Positions 16,997-24,015 of a DNA stretch of 64,000 nucleotides are shown here, one piece after another. The notes below the pieces were generated by a model, which was given only the letters and a program-made list of their open reading frames with translations, was not told the origin of the DNA and made no database searches. This stretch comes from an uncultured Bacilli bacterium (GTDB taxonomy: Bacteria > Bacillota_I > Bacilli_A > RF39 > UBA660), in the NCBI GenBank assembly GCA_934102335.1, contig CAKOSP010000001.1, forward strand, positions 62,001 through 126,000, read 5' to 3'. The position numbers and the translations under genes are program-made. Positions within the stretch are counted from its first letter, which is position 1. The number at the start of each line of letters is the position of its first letter.

Positions 16997-17614
16997 ATGC
17001 TTGAATTTAATAAAGAACATAAAAAAGCTGATTTATCACATGTAGACATAAATACTGGAAAATATAAAAGAACCGGAAAAGCCATAGTAGCTGGAATATT
17101 ACTATCGACAATAATATTATTTAGTGGTTGTGGAAAAAAAGTTAGTAAGTATTCAGACACAGATTTAAACAGAGCTATGATATCTATTGGTAATGAGTAT
17201 ATTGTATTTGATATTGATGGTTACTCTAAACCTGATGACGCATGTATAAAAATAAAATTGACAGATGGAACAACTGTAGCTCTACACCCATTAGATGTAA
17301 GATTGTATAATAATAAATCTGAAACAATGCAAAAAGTAGAACGCTCTGTTCCTTCTATCAATATTGACGATACGAATTCAAAAGTAGAAGATTCTACTTT
17401 TGATAGAGCACTTGTTTCAGTAGGTGATGATGTAATGTTAGTAGAAGTTGCTGATTATAATAGGCGTGATTTTTCAACTACAACGTTGGAGCTAACGGAT
17501 GGGACAGAACTTTGCATTCATCCTATGGATATAACATTATTTAGTAGTAAATCTACTATTATGAGTCAAGTTCAAGAACAAGTTTTAGAAAATAATAACA
17601 AAAAAACAAGGTAA
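16997..17614 (+). CDS. Lipoprotein with two tandem repeat units (insertion cargo 2)
   Basis: A 205-residue protein. A charged N-terminal stretch of ~28 residues precedes a hydrophobic segment ending in LFSGC, a lipobox, so the mature protein should be membrane-anchored outside. Two homologous units follow: RAMISIGNEYIVFDIDGY...LTDGTTVALHPLDVRLYNNKSETM and RALVSVGDDVMLVEVADY...LTDGTELCIHPMDITLFSSKSTIM. Each looks like a small beta-rich domain ending in a conserved xxHPxDxxLxxxKS(E/T)xM. I do not recognise the family. The RBS GGGGGTG supports the start. The long segment before the lipoprotein signal is unusual. Together with the DUF1292 gene it is the cargo between the polA/mutM repeats. Confidence 0.7.
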   Translation: MLEFNKEHKKADLSHVDINTGKYKRTGKAIVAGILLSTIILFSGCGKKVSKYSDTDLNRAMISIGNEYIVFDIDGYSKPDDACIKIKLTDGTTVALHPLDVRLYNNKSETMQKVERSVPSINIDDTNSKVEDSTFDRALVSVGDDVMLVEVADYNRRDFSTTTLELTDGTELCIHPMDITLFSSKSTIMSQVQEQVLENNNKKTR

Positions 17615-17627
17615 ATTTTATAATAAG

Positions 17628-17902
17628 AAGATGGTTATGTTGAAACTTTATTTGGACGTATAAGAGTAATTGAGGAGTTGAACAGTTCTAATTACATGGT
17701 AAGAATTGAAAATAAATTAAAAAAACATAATTTAAAAAGCAAATTAGTGTTACAAATTCATGATGAATTAATTTTCGATGTAGTAAATGAAGAAAAAGAA
17801 CAAATCATAAAATTAGCTCAAGAGGAAATGGAAAATGTCATAAAACTATCAGTTCCTTTAAAAGTTAGTAAAAGTTGTGCAACAAATTGGTATGAGGTGT
17901 AA
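17628..17902 (+). pseudogene. Truncated second copy of the polA 3' end
   Basis: Homology to polA begins at AAGATGGTTATG (matching 16193 on) and ends with the same stop and spacer before mutM. Relative to intact polA it lacks 78 bases (26 codons), removing the conserved ERMALNTPIQGTSADIIK region. It also has scattered substitutions (for example GAAC for GAAG). An open frame from 17678 would give a 74-residue polA tail, but with no RBS, motif A or motif B; it is a remnant. It keeps the natural upstream context of mutM. Confidence 0.9.
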
Positions 17903-17951
17903 TAATGCCTGAATTAGCAGAAGTAGAAACAGTAAGAAGAGTATTAAAAAA
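17628..17951 (+). repeat. Direct repeat copy B: damaged polA 3' end plus intact mutM 5' end
   Basis: The partner of 16193-16594, 324 bases long after an internal 78-base deletion. It forms the right flank of the cargo and leads into intact mutM. Confidence 0.9.
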
Positions 17952-18717
17952 AGATATTCTTCATAAAAAGATAATTGATATAAATATTTATTATCCCAAA
18001 ATGATTGAAAATGATATAAATGATTTTAAAAAGCAATTACTTAATAAAGAATTTATAGACATAAAAAGAAAAGGTAAATATCTTCTTTTTGAAACAAAAG
18101 ATAACATACTGGTAAGTCATTTAAGAATGGAAGGTAAATACTTTATAAAACAAAATAATGAAGAAAAAGGAAAACATGAGCACGTAAAATTTACTTTTGA
18201 TGACAATACTTCTTTAAGATATGAAGATGTAAGAAAATTTGGAAGAATGCATTTGGTACAAGAATTAAATGAAGATTCTGGTGTGTCAAAACAAGGTATA
18301 GAGGCCAATGATGATAATCTAAATGCTGAATATTTATATTCTAAAATTCATAACAAAAATATTCCTATTAAAACTTTGCTTCTAGACCAAACTATCATAA
18401 GTGGATTAGGAAATATTTATGCCAATGAGGTTTTGTATTACGCAAAAGTTAATCCCATGAAATTAGGATCAAAAATGACAAAAGAAGAATGTAAGTTAAT
18501 ATGTGAAGGTTCAAAAAAAATTATAGAAAAAGCCATATTAAATGGTGGAACTACGATTAAAAGCTATACTTCAAGTTTAGGAGTTACAGGCCACTATCAA
18601 GGTTTTTTAAAAGTTCATAAAAAAGAAAATGAATCATGTGAAGTATGTAAAAGTAAAATTATAAAAACAAAAATCGGAGGCAGAAGCACTTATTTTTGTG
18701 AGAACTGTCAAAAGTAA
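17905..18717 (+). CDS. mutM: Formamidopyrimidine-DNA glycosylase
   Basis: A 270-residue full-length Fpg. The mature N-terminus PELAEVETVRR supplies the catalytic proline and glutamate, RKGKYLLF holds the conserved lysine, and the C-terminal zinc finger is CEVC...YFCENC. The H2TH region contains the sequence LDQTIISGLGNIYANEVL. It removes oxidised purines such as 8-oxoguanine and nicks the abasic site. It originally followed polA directly, as the duplicated junction shows; it now follows a polA remnant. A terminator follows. Confidence 0.96.
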   Translation: MPELAEVETVRRVLKKDILHKKIIDINIYYPKMIENDINDFKKQLLNKEFIDIKRKGKYLLFETKDNILVSHLRMEGKYFIKQNNEEKGKHEHVKFTFDDNTSLRYEDVRKFGRMHLVQELNEDSGVSKQGIEANDDNLNAEYLYSKIHNKNIPIKTLLLDQTIISGLGNIYANEVLYYAKVNPMKLGSKMTKEECKLICEGSKKIIEKAILNGGTTIKSYTSSLGVTGHYQGFLKVHKKENESCEVCKSKIIKTKIGGRSTYFCENCQK

Positions 18718-18741
18718 AAAGAGTAGAAATACTCTTTTTTT
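18716..18741 (+). terminator. Terminator after mutM
   Basis: AAAAAGAGTA-GAAA-TACTCTTTTT is a perfect 10-bp stem with a GAAA loop and a T run. Confidence 0.9.
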
Positions 18742-18794
18742 AATACAAAAAAACTTTATTTAATTTATAATACCACCAGAATGGAGGTGATAAG

Positions 18795-19745
18795 ATGAAT
18801 TATTTAAAAAATGTTTGTTATAAAAACACAACCTTAGAAAAGTACTGTTTAGAAAATGATATTAGCCTTAACTCTATTAAATATAAACTTAATTGTTACA
18901 AAAAAATGAAAGAAAGATATTTACCTATTGAAATACAAATTTCTTTAGCAATTAAGAGCAAAAAGAAAGTAAACAAATATAGAAATATTTTATACAAAGG
19001 TAAGTATTTAAATGAATATTGTAAAAATAATAATATAAAGTATTTTAAAATTGCATACAGATGTAAGTATTTTATGAAAAAACATAATAATATGGCCTTA
19101 TTAACAAATGAAATTATTGATAGTTTTATTGATAGTTATTATAAAAAAGAAAATATTCAAAAACTTAAAAATGTTTTTAAAAAATTAGAAGGCTGTACAA
19201 AAATTGAATACAAATCTATTTGTGAAGAGCTTAATATAAATTACGAAAAACTAAAACAATTAAAATACAAATGTAAAATAGATTTTAAAAGTTCAATTTA
19301 TCTGAGTTGGTATTCATCAGATGCTATAAACGAAAATGGCATATTTGTAAGTGCTAAAAAACTAAAACAATTACAAAAAAAGTCAAATTTACAAATAAAT
19401 GACTTATATGGCTTATATAAATCTGGTACACTTATTAATTTACAAGATATTTTAGATTATGAAAAAAATTATTTATTAGGTTTTATTTTCAGAGTTATAA
19501 GAAATTACAATTTTAAAATATATAGATCAGATTATGATGACATATTAGCTGAAGCTCAAATAATACTAATAAAATGCATAAATAATAATGTTTTAAATCA
19601 TATAGGAAACATTATCAAATATCTTGAAAAAACAATTACAAGTCAAATTTTAAGTTATTTAATAAATAATTATTCAAAAAAATCTTTACAGTATGATGAC
19701 AAGGTTAAAAACAAACAAAAGCTTAATGAATCATGGGATTATTAA
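18795..19745 (+). CDS. Possible sigma-factor-like protein with N-terminal helical repeats
   Basis: A 316-residue basic protein. Two N-terminal units share the pattern YK..TLEKYCLENDIS and YKGKYLNEYCKNNNIKY, each followed by a basic helix, like small DNA-binding helical repeats. Residues ~215-300 resemble sigma-70 region 2: YLLGFIFRVIRN, then YDDILAEAQIILIKCI, then a helix with ITSQILSYLINN. No region 4 is visible in this protein; the next ORF may supply it. The RBS TGGAGGTGAT precedes the start. The family is not one I recognise with certainty, so the sigma-like call is inference from pattern and from the neighbouring small gene. Confidence 0.5.
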   Translation: MNYLKNVCYKNTTLEKYCLENDISLNSIKYKLNCYKKMKERYLPIEIQISLAIKSKKKVNKYRNILYKGKYLNEYCKNNNIKYFKIAYRCKYFMKKHNNMALLTNEIIDSFIDSYYKKENIQKLKNVFKKLEGCTKIEYKSICEELNINYEKLKQLKYKCKIDFKSSIYLSWYSSDAINENGIFVSAKKLKQLQKKSNLQINDLYGLYKSGTLINLQDILDYEKNYLLGFIFRVIRNYNFKIYRSDYDDILAEAQIILIKCINNNVLNHIGNIIKYLEKTITSQILSYLINNYSKKSLQYDDKVKNKQKLNESWDY

Positions 19746-19756
19746 ATGGAGGTAGT

Positions 19757-20017
19757 ATGGTAGATAATAATTATGGATTTATTGATTACAAATATTATGG
19801 ATTAGAAAAATATGATCCATTAACAGTATTAATGATTAATGAACAATTTGAGATTATGAGAAAATCATTTTATAATTTAGATGAAAATATTCAAAATATA
19901 CTGAATTATTTCATTATAGAAAGAAATAGTTCAAATTTTGTTGATGTAGATATTGATAAATATTTAAATGAACTTAAGTACATCTATATCAATTTATATA
20001 ATGGTTATTCAGATTAA
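19757..20017 (+). CDS. Small protein, possible partner of the upstream sigma-like gene
   Basis: An 86-residue acidic protein. It begins at the ATG behind GGAGGT; the in-frame ATG at 19733 lies inside the previous gene. The sequence NEQFEIMRKSFYNLDENIQNILNYFI has the spacing of the linker into sigma region 4, where 'L..L...I..IL..Y' helices precede the DNA-binding turn, but a clear helix-turn-helix is not visible. It follows the 18795 gene by 11 bases and shares its terminator. Function unknown. Confidence 0.55.
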   Translation: MVDNNYGFIDYKYYGLEKYDPLTVLMINEQFEIMRKSFYNLDENIQNILNYFIIERNSSNFVDVDIDKYLNELKYIYINLYNGYSD

Positions 20018-20050
20018 AAAAACCTGTGAAATTTCACAGGTTTATTTTTC
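20016..20050. terminator. Bidirectional terminator
   Basis: AAACCTGTGAAATTTCACAGGTTT (20020-20043) is a perfect 12-bp inverted repeat with A's before and T's after. It serves the plus-strand pair and the minus-strand vanY-like gene, whose stop lies in its right arm. Confidence 0.85.
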
Positions 20051-20998
20051 TAAATAGTATGCATAGTATTCATCAAAAGTTAAATCATTTTCATATATAA
20101 ATGTAGCTACATCTACTCCAACATATCTATAATGCCAAGATTCAAAACTATAACCAGTTATATTTTCTTTATTTTCAGGATATCTTAATATAAATCCGAA
20201 TTTATGAGCATTTTCTTTTAACCAAACATAATCAGTTGTATCTTTAAACGTATTTTTATTAGTATTTGTTTTTGTAAAGATATCCAAACACAAGCCAGTA
20301 GAGTGTTCTGAATGACCAGGCCTTGCTGCAATTGAATCAGCATATTTTTCACCTTTCAAATTCATGTAATTATCATAAACAGTTTTTTGAGTTACATTAT
20401 CTCTATAAGAAGAATTAACCATTAAATAAATATCTTCCTCTTTAGCAGCATTCCACATATTTAAATAAGCATCATACACAACTTTTCTAGTTTTTTGATT
20501 TGATCCCCAAGAATAATTATTAGAAATAACTACTAAGTCATCGGGAGCATAATCTTCACTTAATTTGTGATATTTATTTACAAGTATCAAAGTATCAAGG
20601 GACATATTTGTGTCTATTATTTTTTCATAATAATCATAATCTCTATATACATTTACATATTTAATCGCATCACTTACTGTTGCTTTTTTATTATCTTCTA
20701 AATATTTTAAATATCTATCTAAATTATTATATATAAAATATTTCTCATTAAGAATTTTTAAAATTGTTTCATCTTTATCTTTTTCTAAATACTGATTTAA
20801 TTTTTCAGAATCCAATTTTTCTTCTAAAAGGTGAGCTTCATCTAGAGTGTATCCAACTTGCATAAGTTTATATTCGTATGTTTGATGGTATTTATACTCT
20901 TTATATTTTTTTACGCCAACAAATGATCCTATAACAAGAATTAAAATTAAAAATAAAGTAAACTTATATTGTTTTTTTAGTTTCAGTTTCTTTTTCAC
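20042..20998 (-). CDS. VanY-type D-alanyl-D-alanine carboxypeptidase
   Basis: A 318-residue secreted or membrane-anchored peptidase. An N-terminal transmembrane segment follows KKKLKLKKQYKF. The catalytic domain has SSYRDNVTQ, the zinc-binding PGHSEHSTGLCLDI (His and Asp ligands) and SFESWHYRYVG (third ligand His), with W..ENAHKFGFILRYP between. This is the M15B/VanY family, which trims the terminal D-Ala from peptidoglycan stems. The preferred start is the GTG behind AGGTGATAAT; the upstream ATG at 21016 overlaps this RBS. No vancomycin genes surround it, so a housekeeping wall role is likely. Confidence 0.92.
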   Translation of the reverse strand: MKKKLKLKKQYKFTLFLILILVIGSFVGVKKYKEYKYHQTYEYKLMQVGYTLDEAHLLEEKLDSEKLNQYLEKDKDETILKILNEKYFIYNNLDRYLKYLEDNKKATVSDAIKYVNVYRDYDYYEKIIDTNMSLDTLILVNKYHKLSEDYAPDDLVVISNNYSWGSNQKTRKVVYDAYLNMWNAAKEEDIYLMVNSSYRDNVTQKTVYDNYMNLKGEKYADSIAARPGHSEHSTGLCLDIFTKTNTNKNTFKDTTDYVWLKENAHKFGFILRYPENKENITGYSFESWHYRYVGVDVATFIYENDLTFDEYYAYYLEK

Positions 20999-21014
20999 AT
21001 TATCACCTAAATAC

Positions 21015-21023
21015 ATTATAACA
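21015..21023 (-). promoter_or_regulatory. Extended -10 promoter of the vanY-like gene
   Basis: On the minus strand, TG-T-TATAAT (21023-21015) lies 17 bases before the GTG start. Confidence 0.6.
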
Positions 21024-21069
21024 TGTTATCTAAAAATTGAAAAACCAAAACAAAGTACCCTATAAATGA

Positions 21070-21098
21070 TTGACAAAACAAGTAAATTATAATATATT
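21070..21098 (+). promoter_or_regulatory. Strong sigmaA-type promoter of the leader/ASCH-deaminase unit
   Basis: -35 TTGACA (21070-21075), a 17-nt spacer and -10 TATATT (21093-21098). The long leader begins downstream. Confidence 0.7.
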
Positions 21099-21122
21099 CT
21101 AATTGTAAATAAGGAAAGGAGC

Positions 21123-21173
21123 GTGATTAATTATGAAATATTTACAAAGTATAAATAATGCAGAATTAATCAC
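21123..21173 (+). promoter_or_regulatory. Leader inverted repeat around a short ORF
   Basis: GTGATTAATT (21123-21132) and AATTAATCAC (21164-21173) are perfect 10-base complements. They enclose the start and half of a 21-codon ORF. A further AATTAATT near 21211 could compete for the same arm. Confidence 0.6.
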
Positions 21174-21198
21174 AAAATCTCTCTTTTTAAACTTTTAA
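21133..21198 (+). CDS. Putative 21-residue leader peptide
   Basis: The ORF encodes MKYLQSINNAELITKSLFLNF and follows a strong AAAGGAG site at 21116-21122. It lies between a good promoter and a terminator-like hairpin ahead of the deaminase gene, and its start lies inside the leader inverted repeat. This is the arrangement of translated attenuation leaders. No run of one regulatory amino acid is visible, which argues against amino-acid-specific attenuation and is compatible with ribosome-stalling control. Whether it is translated is unproven. Confidence 0.45.
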   Translation: MKYLQSINNAELITKSLFLNF

Positions 21199-21222
21199 AA
21201 AGATTTATAAATTAATTAAATT

Positions 21223-21248
21223 GATTCTACATTAAGCAGAATTTTTTT
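21223..21248 (+). terminator. Attenuator-like hairpin before the ASCH-deaminase gene
   Basis: ATTCTaC (21224-21230) pairs with GcAGAAT (21236-21242) around ATTAA, with one mismatch, followed by a seven-T run. It lies after the leader ORF and 20 bases before the structural gene. Confidence 0.5.
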
Positions 21249-21268
21249 GTTAAGAAAGGAAAATTAAA

Positions 21269-22024
21269 ATGATAATGAAACTAAACATAAATGATAGGGC
21301 AGCATTAGCTATAAAAAATAATATGAAAAGAGTAGAAATAAGAGCTAATAAAAAACAAAGTAACCACGATTATAGTAAATTAAAGGAAAATGATATTATT
21401 GAGTTTAACAGTAATGTCTTAGGGGTATTTTACGTTAAAGTAAAACAAGTAAACTACTATCAATCCATAGAAGAGTTACTAATGCAAGAGGGAACTAGAT
21501 ACACAACATCATCTACAAATGATTACAATCAAGCTATCGAAAATATTTATAAAATAAACGGATATAAAGAAGCAATTAAAGAAAATGGAGTTTATGCAAT
21601 ACATATAAAATATTTATATAGTGAAAATACTGTATGGGAAGAACTTTATGAAAAAGCAAAGAATATAAGGGAAGCAAAAGACGTATCAAAAATGATTAGT
21701 GCAGGGCAAGTTGGCGCGGCAATTCTTACTAAAAACCATAACATTTATACTGGTGTATGTATAGACACAGCTTCCAGTTTAGGTATGTGTGCTGAAAGAA
21801 ATGCCATTGCTAATATGATTACGAATAAGGAAAATGAAATTATTAAATTATTGTGTGTTGATTCAAAAGGAAATGTAGGCTCTCCATGTGGTTCTTGTAG
21901 AGAGTATTTGATGCAACTTAATAAGAACAGTAAAAACATTGAAATTTTAAAAAATATAGATTCAAAAGAAACGATAACATTAGAACAGTTAATACCAGAT
22001 TGGTGGGGATATGATAGAATTTAA
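21269..22024 (+). CDS. ASCH domain-cytidine deaminase fusion protein
   Basis: A 251-residue protein. Residues ~1-115 look like an ASCH domain (a small beta-barrel related to PUA): KLNINDRAALAIKNNMKRVEIR, KENDIIEF, VKVKQVNYYQSIEELL. Residues ~120-251 are a cytidine-deaminase fold with the zinc motif CAERNAI and PCGSCREYL, ending IPDWWGYDR. The deaminase half resembles both cytidine deaminases and blasticidin-S deaminase in spacing. Some ASCH proteins act on or bind modified cytidines, so a nucleoside substrate is plausible. It is followed directly, without a gap, by a GNAT gene, and preceded by a structured leader. Substrate unknown. Confidence 0.82.
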   Translation: MIMKLNINDRAALAIKNNMKRVEIRANKKQSNHDYSKLKENDIIEFNSNVLGVFYVKVKQVNYYQSIEELLMQEGTRYTTSSTNDYNQAIENIYKINGYKEAIKENGVYAIHIKYLYSENTVWEELYEKAKNIREAKDVSKMISAGQVGAAILTKNHNIYTGVCIDTASSLGMCAERNAIANMITNKENEIIKLLCVDSKGNVGSPCGSCREYLMQLNKNSKNIEILKNIDSKETITLEQLIPDWWGYDRI

Positions 22025-22507
22025 ATGAAAATAATTGAATATGAAGAAAAATATCTAAATGATGTAAAAGATTTATTAGTACAACTAGAAGACTACATAA
22101 TAAGTATAGATAAAGATGGTTTAGATCAATTACATCCAGATTATCGTGATAAAATGGCTATATTAGATTTACAAGAAGCTTATAATAATGAGGGAATATG
22201 CTATTTAGCTATAGATGATAATAAGGTTGTAGGTGTAATTATTGGTTATGTAAGAACTTATGATGAAAATGACCATCTAGATTATAAGTGCCCAAGAAGT
22301 GGGAAAGTATCTGAACTTATTGTATCTAAAGATATCAGAAGCAAAGGAGTAGGCCAAGCATTAATGCAAAAACTTGAATACTACTTTAAAAGTATTAAAT
22401 GCGAGTATATTTTTATAGATGTATTTGCCTATAATGAAAATGCTATAGATTTTTATAAAAAACAAGGATATCACCCTAGAATGTTAATAGATGTAAAAAA
22501 AATTTAG
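22025..22507 (+). CDS. GNAT family N-acetyltransferase
   Basis: A 160-residue acetyltransferase. The acetyl-CoA loop is VSELIVSKDIRSKGVGQALM (~97-116), and the C-terminal FIDVFAYNENAIDFYKKQGY is the standard beta5-helix region. The start codon directly follows the stop of the ASCH-deaminase gene, so the two are translationally linked and probably serve one pathway. The substrate is not readable. The usual alternatives for this shape are drug or small-molecule acetylation; the pairing with a deaminase makes detoxification of a nucleoside-type compound a reasonable but unproven idea. Confidence 0.88.
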   Translation: MKIIEYEEKYLNDVKDLLVQLEDYIISIDKDGLDQLHPDYRDKMAILDLQEAYNNEGICYLAIDDNKVVGVIIGYVRTYDENDHLDYKCPRSGKVSELIVSKDIRSKGVGQALMQKLEYYFKSIKCEYIFIDVFAYNENAIDFYKKQGYHPRMLIDVKKI

Positions 22508-22561
22508 CTAAAAAATTAAGCAAAATCGTTTAAACAATATATAGTCTAGTACATATTTTTC

Positions 22562-22590
22562 TTTACAAACTATGGTCATTGTTGTATTAT
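22562..22590 (+). promoter_or_regulatory. SigmaA-type promoter of the 22613 gene
   Basis: -35 TTTACA (22562-22567), a 17-nt spacer and -10 TATTAT (22585-22590). Confidence 0.55.
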
Positions 22591-22612
22591 GTAACTATAG
22601 GGTAGGTAGTAT

Positions 22613-22972
22613 ATGGAAAGTAATAAAGAAGTCCTAAAATATTGTCCTAATTTTTATAAAATAATGGATTTTGAATCCATTTGTGAAGACGGCATAACAA
22701 GTAAGTTAATTAGTATTTATCGTGAATATATATTTCATATAGATCTTAAAAACGAAGAAGATATTGAACTAGTAAAGAATTTAGATAAAGTTTTAAGTAA
22801 ATATATTGATGATTATACATTTAGAAAAACATTGCAAGAAAAAATACTAACAATTAAAATATTAAAAAATACAACTGATATTTTAAAAGCTTTTGTTAAG
22901 TCGATTATTGATATATTTGAAGACTACGAAGAATACACAACTAGAGTCATCTATATTTCTAGATGGATCTAG
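22613..22972 (+). CDS. Uncharacterised 119-residue helical protein
   Basis: I do not recognise the family. The protein is acidic and appears mostly helical, with no signal peptide, membrane segment or cysteine motif beyond two isolated cysteines near the N-terminus (YCPNFY, ESICED). It has its own promoter and terminator and converges on the germination operon, overlapping the end of the gerB-type gene by four bases. Start chosen from GGTAGGTAGT just upstream. No function is offered. Confidence 0.6.
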   Translation: MESNKEVLKYCPNFYKIMDFESICEDGITSKLISIYREYIFHIDLKNEEDIELVKNLDKVLSKYIDDYTFRKTLQEKILTIKILKNTTDILKAFVKSIIDIFEDYEEYTTRVIYISRWI

Positions 22973-22986
22973 TTTTTCTTTTTTCT
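22940..22986 (+). terminator. Terminator at the end of the 22613 gene
   Basis: ACTAGAgtCATCTA pairs with TAGATGgaTCTAGT (22940-22973), followed by T-rich sequence. It overlaps the last codons. The minus strand has no T run here, so it serves the plus strand only. Confidence 0.7.
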
Positions 22987-24015
22987 TTGTTTAGTTAATA
23001 AGTATAAAATAGGGCCAAGTATAAACATTAAAATACCCAAAACATATGTGAGGTATTTTGAAGTAGAAATCATTAAAGAATAATTATTGCTATACAAAAT
23101 AGTAATTAAACAAATACAAAGTATTGAAACTAATAAAGGAAGTATAAAACTACTTTCTTTTTTTTGCATTTCTTTAATTTTAAATAAAGCTAAACTTGCC
23201 ATAGAAAGAAGATAAAAATATCCAGGCATATAAATAATATTTTCTAAATTTTGTAAAGAAGAAAACAAATTAATTTTTTTAATAGCCATATATTCAGGAA
23301 AACTATACATTTTAATAAAATATTTTCCTAGTACACCAGTAATAACTAAACTAGTCAGTATAATATCTAAACATCCCAATATATAACCGATTAATTTTGT
23401 TTTAAAATCAACATTCTCATCAATAAGTAAAAAATTAAAAGCCCCAGTTAAAATCACAAATATTAAACTACCCATAAATATGTTTTCGGTACTATTATTT
23501 AGAATTGGTAAAAAGTTATCAAAATTCACATTTTTAGTCAAACCAAAAACACCAATTAAAGTAAATAAAATAGCAAAAGGCATAAAAAATTCAAATACTC
23601 TAACAATTGTAATTTTGCCTTTTATAGACATGTAAAAAAGTAAAATTACAAAAGGAATAACTATCAAAAATGGACTGGTATTGGTTAAATAATATGAGTT
23701 TACAAGTGCTTCAACTGCAAGAACGGGAAATGCCATTAAAACAAAAAAGTAAATAAATATAATAGGATATAAGAACAACTTTAAAGCCTTATGTTGAGTT
23801 AAATATAGCTTAAGATTATATCCAACATTTTTAAAGACTAAGTCAAAAATATATAAAATACCAATGCCTAAAAGCATACCTAAAAGCATGCTAATCCAAG
23901 TATCACTTCCTGAAACTTCAAATATTCTAGCAAATCCATTACCTACAAATAAAGAGTGGGTTAAAAATATTTCTAAAATAATTATTTCACTTTTTGTTAT
24001 TTTGGAGTGAGTCAT
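22969..24015 (-). CDS. Spore germination permease subunit, GerAB type
   Basis: A 348-residue polytopic protein with about ten hydrophobic segments, starting TKSEIIILEIFLTHSLFVGNGF. This is the APC-like layout of germinant receptor B subunits, and the ending in a short basic tail is also usual. It is the last gene of an operon read from 26481 leftward, and its start overlaps the C-subunit gene by 29 bases. B subunits bind the germinant in the inner spore membrane. The symbol is left empty because which Ger receptor this is cannot be decided. Confidence 0.9.
   Translation of the reverse strand: MTHSKITKSEIIILEIFLTHSLFVGNGFARIFEVSGSDTWISMLLGMLLGIGILYIFDLVFKNVGYNLKLYLTQHKALKLFLYPIIFIYFFVLMAFPVLAVEALVNSYYLTNTSPFLIVIPFVILLFYMSIKGKITIVRVFEFFMPFAILFTLIGVFGLTKNVNFDNFLPILNNSTENIFMGSLIFVILTGAFNFLLIDENVDFKTKLIGYILGCLDIILTSLVITGVLGKYFIKMYSFPEYMAIKKINLFSSLQNLENIIYMPGYFYLLSMASLALFKIKEMQKKESSFILPLLVSILCICLITILYSNNYSLMISTSKYLTYVLGILMFILGPILYLLTKQRKKKN

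Noticed and set aside
17678..17902. An open frame of 74 codons after the cargo genes
   Set aside because: It is the tail of polA in frame, lacking an RBS and the deleted core region; treated as a remnant, not a gene.
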